Assembly (NCBI GenBank): GCA_033439765.1 | Contig: JAULSN010000003.1 | Coordinates: 4,712,001-4,776,000 of the forward strand | Source of the DNA: Lasiosphaeria ovina | Lineage: Eukaryota; Ascomycota; Sordariomycetes; Sordariales; Lasiosphaeriaceae | Length of the DNA stretch: 64,000 bases | Direction: 5' to 3' | Shown: in pieces, positions 49,480 to 59,870 of the stretch | Numbering within the stretch: the stretch's first letter is position 1 | Layout of the letters: each line of letters begins with the position of its first letter | The notes under the pieces: generated by a model | The model's input: only the letters and a program-made list of their open reading frames with translations | Databases searched by the model: none | What the model was told of the DNA's origin: nothing | Translations under genes and position numbers: made by a program

Positions 49480-49977
49480 GTTGACGATATTTTTCTCGAA
49501 AACTTTGCGGGCGGTGGAAGATTGACTCTGTCGATTAGAGAATGTGCGGAGAGCGTGCTTCTCTGCCGAGGCGGATGATTGGGGAGGATGGAGGGATCGA
49601 GATTTGGTTGTGAGAACGCTTGCGCGAGGAAACCCCGGCGATGCGATGAATTCTTTTTGCGGTGCGGGTAGACTGCGGGTGACTTGTGGAAAGCTTCTGC
49701 GGGCACGAGGAGGCTTGAGGAGGTGCGGTGCGCAGTGTGTGGAAGCTTGGTGATGCGATTCAGAATTCAGAAAGCGCCCCGTTCTAGAAGAAGGAAGGCG
49801 AGGAGCTTGGCTGTGTCCTAGCAGGTGCTTAGCGTGGAAAGGCACTTGGGTACCTGACAATAGCACGTGACTAACAAGGGACTTAGTGCCGGCTTGGAAG
49901 AAAAGTAAGAAGAAGTGGCCCCCCTCCTCCTAGGCTGACATACAGGGCACGGGCTCCAAGTTTGTTCAGTGGGCTAT
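49480..49977. other. Upstream of BuGZ gene, abuts copia element
   Basis: Likely promoter and 5' UTR of the zinc finger gene. The frame stays open upstream to 49866, but the added sequence looks non-coding. It ends with GCTAT (49973-49977), the left copy of the retroelement's target-site duplication. Confidence 0.6.
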
Positions 49978-50205
49978 TGTTAGATTTTCGAGGTCCTGAC
50001 CAAGCCCGGAATTCGCCGGCAGTCTGACCTGCGGGCGCATGCAGGGCAACCTTTTGGGCTTATTAGGCCAGGAAAGCCCCTCTTTTTGGGGGTAAAATGG
50101 AGTCCCTAGCTGGGAGGTCCCCAGGACTTACCTTGATACTTTACACACAATCAGACTGTTACGTTGAACCGATTTTGGGCCTACTTTGGTGCAAGTTTTC
50201 CAACA
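49978..50205 (+). repeat. Copia 5' LTR
   Basis: 228 bp, TG...CA ends (tgttagattttcg to ttttccaaca). Matches the right LTR along its whole length with about eight substitutions and three extra bases (tta) near 50063. Confidence 0.95.
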
Positions 50206-50226
50206 GATTAAGAGTCTCAACCGCTC
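50206..50226 (+). other. Putative primer-binding site, tRNA-Lys(CUU) internal
   Basis: The sequence immediately after the LTR is gattaagagtctcaaccgctc. Its reverse complement contains TTGAGACTCTTAATC. That reads as an anticodon stem and 7-base loop CTCTTAA with a CUU anticodon, preceded by GAGC, the 3' side of a D-stem. This fits the 5' half of tRNA-Lys(CUU) rather than a tRNA 3' end. Several copia-type elements are known to prime from internally cut tRNA halves (initiator Met in the type element). Primer identity here is inference from sequence match. Confidence 0.6.
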
Positions 50227-50317
50227 AGACAGCCGAATCTAGCCAAAAGTGGAGCTATTCCGAAGTTCAGTGCCCAAAGTAAACAAACAACCTGCAGTCA
50301 ACATCAGCAAATCCACC

Positions 50318-51553
50318 ATGTCGTCGTCAATCATCCTCAAGTCCCCTGCAGACTGGGACGACTTCGATTCAGTCCTGAAGGCCCTAGTCAAGGCCAGAAA
50401 GATGGAAAATTACATCTTCAAAGACGGCGCGGACCCTCCAGAGAGACCGGCACTTCCGAAGCTGAAGGACTTCTCCCACAAGCCCACTGGTCCTGCTGCA
50501 GCAGCCGGAAGGCGTACTACTCAAGCAACCGGCTTTGCTTCCGCTTCGAGTGCCACAGTCCACCAGAGTACCCCTGACGAAGACAACGATGAAGAGGAGG
50601 GTTACCTTGCGGTTCTCACGGCAAAGGGGAAGCATGCCTACAAGCAGGCGACCGATCTATATAAGGTCCAGATCCTGGAATACAACACCGTCAGGGCCGA
50701 CGTTGATGCTATCTTCAACTTCATGAGAGTAAGCGTTGCCCCGCACTATGTGCGGGCATGCTTCACAGGTTCCAGTCTTCGAAGCTGGTACATCAACCTC
50801 AAGAAGAAGGCCGGGGAGTCTTCCAGCGAGAAGTTCCGAAGGATCACCCGACTTTATGACGAGCATATGAACATCTTCAGCTCCCCTTTGAACAGGAAGA
50901 CCCCGGCTAACCAAGAAACAGTCAAAGAGTGGGTCCTTGAGTGGGAAAAGATCATGACTACCGCCGAGAATGCAGAGCTTGACTTCGCAAAGAGTCCTCT
51001 ACAATTGAAGAATGGTCTCCCGATCTGGGCGGGGTCCTTCGATATACGGACCGACGAAGAAGTCGAAGGTCTGGTTCCTCATGAAGTTGCTAGCACTCTT
51101 CTTTCTGCCGTGATGCGTGAAGTTCCCTCTCAACGCCGGGCGCCTGGCCAGCGCCGCATCGGTAAGGGAGCATTCCCGTCATTTGGAAATGCAGAATACG
51201 AGCAGGACGCTGTCTCGGGGGAGGAATCTCCTGTTTATGAAGAAGAAGGTCAGCCTAGCAGAAAGAGGAAGCAGCCGGCGCGAGTGCCCCGGCCTGCTAA
51301 GAAGAGAGCCCCGAACAGGAGGCGACGGCGAAGTAGTGCCACCGAGGAAGAAGAAGAACGCTGCATGGCATGCGAAGGACCTCACCCTCTCAACAACTGC
51401 TTTTACGTCTTCCCTGAAAAGGCATACCCCAAGTGGTTCAGGCACGAATTCGCTGCCGAAAGGACTAGAAAGAATTTGCGAAAGAAGGCCGTGAAAGAAG
51501 CGATCGAGAAGATCAGGAAGGAAGAGTCCAAGGAAGCTGAGCCTCAAATTTGA
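50318..51553 (+). CDS. gag: Copia gag, ending in leaky-context UGA
   Basis: Capsid protein of the retroelement, 411 residues from the ATG at 50318; the frame is open from 50249 but the downstream start follows an AATCCACC leader. It has a helical capsid-like middle (residues about 110-260), then a very basic segment (KRKQPARVPRPAKKRAPNRR) and a zinc knuckle CMACEGPHPLNNC. In the knuckle the spacing is C-x2-C-x3-H-x4-C, one residue shorter than the retroviral consensus between the second Cys and the His. The stop is TGA followed by CTAG, and the same frame stays open into protease. This frame appears undamaged. It would assemble virus-like particles in the cytoplasm. Confidence 0.88.
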   Translation: MSSSIILKSPADWDDFDSVLKALVKARKMENYIFKDGADPPERPALPKLKDFSHKPTGPAAAAGRRTTQATGFASASSATVHQSTPDEDNDEEEGYLAVLTAKGKHAYKQATDLYKVQILEYNTVRADVDAIFNFMRVSVAPHYVRACFTGSSLRSWYINLKKKAGESSSEKFRRITRLYDEHMNIFSSPLNRKTPANQETVKEWVLEWEKIMTTAENAELDFAKSPLQLKNGLPIWAGSFDIRTDEEVEGLVPHEVASTLLSAVMREVPSQRRAPGQRRIGKGAFPSFGNAEYEQDAVSGEESPVYEEEGQPSRKRKQPARVPRPAKKRAPNRRRRRSSATEEEEERCMACEGPHPLNNCFYVFPEKAYPKWFRHEFAAERTRKNLRKKAVKEAIEKIRKEESKEAEPQI

Positions 51554-53630
51554 CTAGCCGAATCGGAGCAACTGGTCCTTTCGATGAAGCGCCTGTTTAT
51601 CGGAAAACGCACAAATACAGGCGTTACGCAGGCATTCCAGACGGCCGAATATGCCCTCAAATTTTCATCAATCCTGGACTCGGGAGCCACCCTATACGTC
51701 TTCCATGAAAGAGAGAGGTTCCGGGACTTCCGACCGGCGCCGAAGGATGACCTTCTAATCGTCGGGGACCATACTATCGCCATTCAGGGCTACGGCACAG
51801 TTGAAGTCGTTATCGAAGGGCGACCGGGCCCGATGAGGTTCAATTTGGCTGATGTTGCGTGGTGCCCGACCTTTTCCTGTAATTTGGTCTCTTTCCGAAG
51901 GCTTCAAAAACAGGGCATTATATGGGACACCCGCCCGGCCCATATGTGCTTACGTAGGCCGGATTCTTCCTACCTCTGCAAAGTCTTCGACCTTCATGAT
52001 CAATACGTCCTTGAATATAATACCGAACCGATCACGGCTATAGTTATGAAGGCGAAGAGGAAGCGGTACACTTCATGGACTTCTCGCCCTCCTCAAACCG
52101 CAGAAGCACTGCGTTGGCATCTACGCCTCGGTCACCCGGGCCCGGCGACACTCGAAAACCTTGTTCGCAACACCACCGGAGTTAAGATCAAGGGAATCAC
52201 CACCGTTGAGTGCGATGCCTGCGCTGCCGGGAAAATGAAGGAAAGGATTCGCAGGGCGGAAAGAAAGAAGGCCGATGGCCCTGGACTCCGCATCGCCGTC
52301 GATTTCTTCGCTCACGAAGTAGGCCGCGGTGGATTCAAATACCTAGTATTGTTTTCCGACCGTTGGTCAGGATACAGGTGGGATTACTACCTCGCACACG
52401 GTTCAACTGACGCCACGTCAATTATCGCCGTTTTCGCCGACTTCCTTGGCACCCTGAAGCGGCAGTACGGCATTCTTCCTCTTATTGTTGAGTCCGACAA
52501 TGAGATTATCACCACCAAGCCCGCAGTGGCGGACTGGCTCCGAGGGCAACACATTCAATTCGAGCCGGCCGCCCCGAACACGCCCGCTCAGAACGGAGGC
52601 GCTGAACGCGCCGGCGGGGTTGTTATCGCAAAGGCGGCTTCTATGCGTACAGGTGCAAATCTACCGCATGAACTGTGGCCTGAGGTAACCTGGACCGCTA
52701 TTTACCTACTCAACCAAACACCAAGAAGAATACTGGGATGGAAGACTCCATTCCAACAATTCCACGAAGGGATTTCCTCAGGAAGAACACCACGTATTCC
52801 CGACCAGGCATACCTCAAGTCTTACGGCTGTAAAGCCTACGTAATGACAACCGAGGCGAAAAAGAAGCAAAACCGGTTGTTGAAGCTCAAAGAGAAAGTC
52901 TGGATCGGTTACCTGGTCGGCTACAATTCCTCAAACATCTTCCGCATATGGAATCCTTTCAATAACCAGGTAGTATGTATGAGGGATGTCATCTTTAACG
53001 AAGGAGAGTTCTTTAACCCGAATGTTGAAGCCATTACGAGTGCCTTGGAGATCAACCTTGACGAGCTTTCAACCCTCTTGAGCACTATAGCCGTCCCGGA
53101 CCTTCCTGACATCTCGGTCGCCGACCAACCTGAACAAGAAGGAGGCCAGGCAGTACGCCCTCTAGAAGTTGACGACGATGAGCCCGAAGAAGCCGACGAC
53201 CCGACTCAATAACTATTGGCTGAGGCTAAAAGACCGTAGAGTGGACCTCCAACCCCGAACTCGGGCCTAGCTAGCTTACTCGTACTCACCATTCGGGAGC
53301 TCGGCACGGAAGAAGAAGACCTTTTGACTAGCATACACGAAGTCTGGAATATAGCTTTCGGTACGGGACGACTCCAATAACCTCTCGGCAAATACCGAGG
53401 AAGAACCATCACCAAGGCGGTGGCGTAGCGATTTAGGAAGCACCCTCTCAAAACCTGGGGGGTGACGATTAACGACCTTCCAAAGCCCCCTCGCTTCCAC
53501 CACAGGTTGAAGGACCACGCCCTTAGCGATGACTTCATTCAGGCTGAGCAGGTACATCTACAGAGTCATGAACAAATGAACTCATGGATCGAAGTTAACC
53601 GAGAGGAAGCCCGGGGCCACTCCTTGATTG
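51554..53630 (+). pseudogene. pol: Copia pol part 1: protease-integrase, interrupted
   Basis: Open in the gag frame from the codon after the UGA. Protease has the aspartyl motif DSGAT at about 51677. The GAG-pre-integrase zinc region has LRWHLRLGHPGPATLENL and CDACAAGK. The integrase core shows the first Asp in RIAVDFFAHEV, the second in VESDNE and the Glu in GGAERAGG. After the copia C-terminal GWKTPFQ and IGYLVGY blocks, in-frame stops fall at 53210 (TAA), 53237 (TAG), 53378 (TAA) and 53426 (TAG). Recognisable pol sequence (INDLPKPPRFHHRLKDHALS) continues in the same frame up to about 53630. All four stops could come from CAA or CAG by C-to-T change in CpA context. The reading is therefore broken between integrase and reverse transcriptase. 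Confidence 0.88.
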
Positions 53631-55068
53631 TATGTGGGTATATACCTATAAGTTCAATAAGAAAGGACTTCTCACTACGACCAAAGCACGGCTGGTAGTT
53701 CGAAGGGACCAACAAGTCAAAGTCCACGGCGAGGATACATATGCTAGTACTCTTGCAGTACGGACCTTCCGCACCCTCATCGCTATAGCGGCCCGCTTCG
53801 ACCTTGAGCTTATACAATTCGATGCTATGAATGCTTTCGTGAACGTCCCGCTCGATGAGGAAGTTTACATGCGGTTACCACCAGGTTACCGTACCCCCGG
53901 AAAAATCGCCCGGCTGAAGAAAGCCCTCTATGGCCTTCGAAGATCACCACTCCTGTGGCAACGGGAGTTTTCAGCTACCCTTTACACTCTCGGCTTCACT
54001 CCAGTTCCCTCAGAACCCTGCATCATGACCCTAGGTGGCATCATTGTTTTCTTCTATGTTGACGACATCGTCTTCGCATACCGGAAGGATCAGAGGGACC
54101 TGCTTAACAAGAAGATCGCGGGTTTGAAAGAAAAATACACCCTTACCGGCGGAGGCGAACTCAGCTGGTTCCTCGGCATAGAAGTAGTCCGTGACCGTAT
54201 TAAGCGATTGATCTGGTTGTCACAGGCCTCATACATCGACAAGATCAGGAATCTCGCTGCAACAGGACCTACGAACAAGATCCCTATGTCAGGTGTGGAG
54301 CTTCTTCCGTATGACGGCATCGCAACAAGCAGTCAGACAACACACTACATGCGGAAGATCGGGTCGCTACTATATGCTGCGGTCGTCACGAGGCCTGATA
54401 TCGCATCCGCCACCTCACGGCTCGCCCGCCTCAATAGGAACCCCGGTCCACAACACCACGCTGCAGCTGATCAGGTTCTTCGGTATCTACACGGCACGAG
54501 AGGACTCGCCCTACAATTCGGGGGTGGTGATGACTTTATTACCGCTAGTGATGCTTCCTTTGCTGACAACACCCTCGATCGGAAGAGCACACATGCGTAC
54601 GCCATGAAGCTTTTCAACGGCTTGATAGGTTGGAGATCAAGTAAACAAGATACCGTGACAACCTCAACGACAGAGGCTGAACTACTGGCTCTCTCTCAGG
54701 CAGCAAAGGAATCGATGTTCATCTACCGGCTGATTAAGGAGGTGGGCGTGCGGCTTGACCATTCGAAAATACTACTTCAGTGTGACAATACGCAGACAAT
54801 CAACTGCGTTACGGCAGATGTGCATATTTTGAAGACCCGGCTACGGCATGTTGATATTCACAACCACTGGCTTCGTCAGGAACAACAAAGACGAGCCCTC
54901 GAAGTGGTACATACCCCAACTGACAGTATGATCGCTGACGGCCTCACGAAAGCACTTCCACACCACAAGCATGCTCGACTTTGCATGCAGCTAGGACTGG
55001 TAGACATCACCGGCCTGTTGCATCGACGAAGGCTTCAAGAGCTGGAAGAAGAAGACCTTCTACCGTGA
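53631..55068 (+). pseudogene. pol: Copia pol part 2: reverse transcriptase-RNase H
   Basis: Continues the polymerase one frame away from part 1, after a frameshift near 53630 between HSLIVC and WVYTYKFN. Reverse transcriptase shows KARLVVRR, QFDAMNAFVNVPLDEEVYM, LKKALYGLRRSPLLW and the catalytic FFYVDDIVF (YVDD at 54055-54066). RNase H shows TASDASFADN, KSTHAY and STTEAELLALSQAAKES, ending HVDIHNHWLRQ and DGLTKALP, the standard copia C-terminus. The coding sequence from 53632 to the stop at 55066-55068 is otherwise intact, which suggests the breaks are few and recent. It has no translation start of its own in a typical context. Confidence 0.9.
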
Positions 55069-55211
55069 GGGCACGAGAGGAAGTTGTTACAGGGAAGGAA
55101 GGAGCAAGATGCAGTTTTAGAACCTCAACACCAAGGATTTTTCTCACGACGTAAACAAACTCGGTATTCTATAGCCTCAATTTGGCCAGATTTGGCCATG
55201 TTGGCCAATTC

Positions 55212-55221
55212 TGGGGGGGTG
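55212..55221 (+). other. Polypurine tract
   Basis: The G-run (tgggggggtg) directly abuts the right LTR, the expected position for the plus-strand DNA primer. Confidence 0.8.
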
Positions 55222-55446
55222 TGTTGGATTTTCGAGGTCCTGACCAAGCCCGGAATTCGCCGGCAGTCTGACCTGCGGGCGCATGCAGAGCAACCTTTTG
55301 TGCTTAGGCCACGAAAGCCCCTCTTTTTGGGGGTAAAATGGAGTCCCTAGCTGGGAGGTCCCTAGGACTTACCTTGATACTTAACACACAATCAGACTGT
55401 TACATTGAACCGATTTTGGGCCTACTTTGGTGCAAGTTTTCCAACA
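55222..55446 (+). repeat. Copia 3' LTR
   Basis: 225 bp, tgttggattttcg to ttttccaaca, followed directly by the right target duplication GCTAT. Confidence 0.95.
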
Positions 55447-55451
55447 GCTAT

Positions 55452-57306
55452 GCACTGAACGTCATTTTGGGAGCTCCCCATCTTCGCCTTTCAAGCTTCG
55501 GAGCCAGCTCAGGGCAAGGCGGTTGGGGCATCTTGAAGCAAAAGTCCTTACTTACCTTGGTAGTGAGAGAAACGGCATCCATCTCAAACGCCTTCTATTT
55601 TCACTTTGCAAAAGCACGTCCGCTACCACGAAAAAGAAAACCTAGAAGTCAGGTTAGTAGGCCAAAACGTAGAACATCCCTGGAACAGGGTCTCACCGTC
55701 CATTTGTTTACACTCATCGTTTTCCTTTCCTCCCCAGTACACCTATATAGACAACCAGTGCTGAAGGGTCATAACTATGTAACTAACTACTCTGCAGGCA
55801 CATTTGCACTTCCCAAATACCTTCCACGTATGTTGATTCCTTGATGGTTACACGTGACGACGTTCAGGAACCCTTTGACCTAGAGGCTATACAGCTGCCG
55901 AGTCACAGCAAAAGGGACCTTGGGAGCCAGTTTTGATCACATCCTTATCCACGCCCGGTTTACCTCACTCTTGGTGTACAGTTCGACCCCCGGACGATTG
56001 CTGGCGCGGTACTGCGCTTTATGTCGTAGCCTACCGCGACACCAGCAGACGAAACAGACACCCGTTGCCTGACAGTCTGGGCAACAACAACTAATTATAT
56101 GGCCGTAGCCCTCACCGAACTTGAGGTGGACAGTACGGTAGGAATGTCGGAAAATCCCACAGGCTTGGAAAAGCCGTTGCCAGTATATTTGCAAGAGAAT
56201 ATTCTGCAGGCTTGGGGATTCTTTAGGAACGATCCCAATATATATTGCCACTTAGCGAGCTGCAAGGAATCGAGTCCATTGCATCCCGGGAAGTCCCCTA
56301 CTACACCCATCCAAGGCCTGGACTGCAAGGAACGGGACACCTGTTTATGTTATACTCCAAACAAGTGCTCTGGTACGTTTCATCTCAGGGAAAATCACAT
56401 GGCACAGAAAAGGCGTGACCAGCGCCACGGAACTCGTGAAGTATGATGGTATGCAATTGCCATTCATGCCGGCCAAGCCAGTAGAAGGCTATATAGCATC
56501 CCATGCGACATAAGTGATGCGGGAAGCAAACCCCAGACTCTCTATGTACCAGGTCGATCGACCAGCCGACCCTCCTCCTGCCCGGAGTACGAAAGCAAGT
56601 GTAGAAATATACAGGCAGCAGAATGCTTTTTGGCATCCCCCGCGTATGCCCGTTCGTCCGTTCTTTCCCCATGACCTGACCAGCTCTTTTGCCCAATATA
56701 ACGTCCCCCGCGCCGTTGGTGTTATATACATACATGCCTGTCTGCCATGAGACCAGACCCCAGATGATGATGCCCAGACTCCAGAAAAGAGGATGAAGCA
56801 CGCTAAGCGCAAAAACAAAACCCCTTTTGTTGTCCTGCCACCCTTCGTTGGCCGTTCGTGATTCGTTTCAATTCGTGATGTCATTTCGTCGTGTGTCCGT
56901 TCGTGTATCCGTCTGTCTTTTCCCCGACTAGACCCGACCTTTTGTCCGCTAAAATACAACCATCACCACTGATGGTAACGTGGTATACCCATGAGAATGC
57001 GACTGGCTTCCAGATGATCGGAGCCCAGACTCGGCAAAAGTAAAATGGAGGAATGCCGTTGACAGAGAAAAGGATAAAGAAAGAAAAAGCGAAGCTCATG
57101 TATGCACGCCAAAAGCAACTCCGCCGATATGCTAGTGATGCCCGAATGCAAAGCGAAAAGCAGCCGCTCCAATTCGCGCCGCCCAAACTTTTTTGTTATC
57201 GTTCGTTGAACAAGCAGAAGACAGAGGAGAAACGCCTCGTGATGTCGTCTACCATTGGCCACGCTGGGGAATGCGAGACGCCGAAGAAGTAGTGCCCCGA
57301 CCTCTA
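55452..57306. other. Intergenic, no gene seen
   Basis: Between the copia insertion and the 801-residue gene. Only short, unrecognised open frames. The region 56640-57050 is moderately A/T-rich and probably includes the 3' flank of the minus-strand gene. Confidence 0.5.
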
Positions 57307-59870
57307 TCAATCCCGATGCTGCCGGGACATTTGGCTCGGGGGAGGCCCCGTGGGTGTCAGGGCGTTGGTCATAATCCGACCAATTTCTTTAAGATTGTGA
57401 AGTGGCGGCACTTCTTTCGCCTTCAGGGCAGCACGTTGGACATTCTCAACGAAGCTGCTGCAAGGAGACTTGAGGGTCTCCTTGCCCTTGCCGCCCAAGG
57501 ATGAGGTAGAGCCTTCACAACCTTCGCTCATGGACAGAACCTCTGAGCCCCGTGCAAAGATGGCGGCATAGCTGGTGCTCGCCTCTGGCGTGGCGACGTG
57601 GGTACTTGCCCAGCTCATTGACAGAGTCTCCGGACCTCGAGCCGACGTGGTGGCAACACTGGTGCCGGCGTCTGCCGTGGTGACCTTTCTGCCGGCCCAG
57701 TTGAATGACAGAAGGCTGCGCATCCGATGTGACCTTCTGTAGGGCGGCTTGAGCTTGGGGAATGTAAGCTGCTCAAGCTCCTTGACGGGAGCCGAATCAT
57801 CAGGGTTGCGGCTGGAGCCGCATTCAGCAAGCTGGGATTGACTCTCCGAAGGGGAAAGCCACTCGACGGTCTTGCTTGCTGACACTGGGTCCGAATTCCC
57901 GGCAGAACTGTTGACGCCAAGCTTGAGCGCCAGTGCCGACGAGATTGAGCCGGAGTCCTTGACTGGAGTACTGCTCGTGGCGCGGTTCTCCGTCGATACC
58001 AATTGTGTCGGAGCTGACGCACCGGTCGTCCTTACCATGGTCTGATTGACCTCATCGAGGTCGTATCCCCAGTGCCTAGCCAACGCCGCAGGGAATGGCT
58101 TCGTGTTATCGAAAGGCGGAACCTCGGGAAGCTTCTTCAATGCGAGGATTCCGTTGTTGCGGGCTGGAACCATGCCTAGCAGAGATTGTGTCCAGTCTGG
58201 GGTTGTGTGCTGGCTGCTTGCACTGCTATCGCCGCTGCCGCTGACGCTGCAGCTGTCGTGACTCCAATCCCGCCGAACATTGTTCCGGTAATAAACGTGC
58301 TGGCCAAATCTTGGTGCCTTTCTGTACCGGGAATATGCGCATCCAGTACTGATGCCGCTAGCGTAGCCGCTGGCAATGAGGGTGCTTTTCAGCTCCCGGG
58401 CAAACTTGCCAATCTCCTCGGCCCTGAGACTCATGATGATCTGAACGGCCGCCTCGTCGTTCATGTCTTGGGCAGAAGTGATTAGATATCCGAGCGTCCT
58501 GTCTAGATCGTCGTACATGTGCCACACTTCACGCATGGCGACTGTGTTGTTGTTGGAGCCACGACTGACTCCGCTCTTCTTTGACTTCCGCTTGCATTTG
58601 AGCATCTGCTCACGGATATGAGCCATTGCTTGTTGAATGAGATGGCGTAAACTCGCCAACTCCCACCCTAACAGCCACGACTGGTCGACGAGGCTGAGCG
58701 AAGAAATGTCAACTTTAGAGTAGAAATTGACGGTTAAACTCTCCTGGCGTTGCCGATCGGTACCAACGGATGAGTCATGGTGTAAACTCGATGATGCCTT
58801 CAAGAATGGCAGCTTATAGACTAGAGCCAAGTTCTCATACTCGCTGGTACGCCAAGAGTTAGTTACATTCTACCAAGGGTTGTCTTAGAGGCGAGAGAGG
58901 TGGAAAGGTAGACAGTACTTACCGGAACAATTGAGGGAGAGACTTGGCCATGTAGTCCTCTAGATCGCCCAAGTCCGCCCAAACTGACGCAAACCCGTTG
59001 TACGTGCTCTCGGCCCATCTCATGACCTCCTGAGAACGTTCTGCCTCCTTGAAATCTGGGATGAGCTCCGGATTCCGCATCTTGAAGGTTAGGCCCTGAA
59101 GGGATGAGACACTCCGCAACATGCCGGCGATCCAGGTGTAAACGCTCGGATGGGGATACGGAGGGAAGATTGACGGCGAAATTGGGTTGCGCCAGGCCTT
59201 GATGTACCCTTCGATCATCGGGTTCAGCTCAGGGAGCTGGTTCCTAGGAGCACGAAGTGCTTTGACAGAAGCCCCGGAGAGCTTGATGAATGGAACTGGG
59301 AGATTCCCGGCACAGTAGATTGCATTGTCGATCCTTGTCTCCAGAACATGAAGCATGCCCCGAATGGCCCTAGCATTCGGAGTTGTCATGTTATAGAACG
59401 TGGCTTGGGGTTGCGAGGCTTCTTTGACCGAGCCTCTCCACGCGAGAACCCCCTCCGCAAGTTGTTCCCGTTTTTTGGATTCTTCTTCCTCGTCTGAGGA
59501 AGAGTCTTCCGATTCGTAGGGTTTACGGCGAGAGATGTTGTTATTACTGACACGAAGTTCAGAGAAACCAAGTTCCTGCAGCGAAGTCAGGCGGTAGTCC
59601 GCGGGATCAACCTGTTGTGTGGCCCGGTGGTTAGTTTGACAGGGTGCAGCACTTTGGGGAAGAGTAACAGAAACCAAGCCTGACACCTACAGACTCTGAA
59701 GGCTCTGAGCCTTGTTGAAAGAGGTTGCTTGTAAGGGCTCTTGGCTGGCTACCGTTATCCGAGGTAGACAGAGAGACAACCGACATGTTGTAATCTTGGA
59801 CGTCCTCCCAGTCTCTTTCCCAGTGCGGGTCCCAGTCCCCGTCGACGGAGAACTGTCTTCGAGACGACAT
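57307..59870 (-). CDS. Unrecognised 801-residue protein, three exons
   Basis: Exons 59870-59691, 59611-58923 and 58843-57307 (introns of 79 bp each, GTAGGT and GTAAGT donors, second branch site actaac) join in phase to 802 codons. The frame runs without break across both junctions (FR-EYENLALVY). The N-terminus is polar with an acidic cluster (SEDSSSDEEEESKKREQ) near residue 110. A globular, helix-rich region covers roughly 120-430, with several Trp and Leu-rich segments such as QSWLLGWELASLRHLIQQAM. The rest is Ser/Thr/Pro-rich and probably disordered, with SP/TP sites. No signal peptide or membrane span is visible. I recognise no domain and propose no function. Confidence 0.75.

Larger units (their letters stand above)
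49978..55446 (+). mobile_element. Full-length Ty1/copia LTR retrotransposon, defective
   Basis: A 5469-bp element bounded by direct LTRs that start TGTT and end AACA, and flanked by a perfect 5-bp duplication GCTAT (49973-49977 and 55447-55451). Internal order is gag, protease, integrase, reverse transcriptase, RNase H, which is the copia order. A primer-binding site directly follows the left LTR and a G-run purine tract directly precedes the right one. The LTRs differ at about eight positions plus a 3-bp indel, so insertion is old enough to have diverged by roughly 3-4%. The copy cannot be autonomous because pol carries four in-frame stops and a frameshift. No second copy or fragment was seen in this window. 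Confidence 0.95.
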
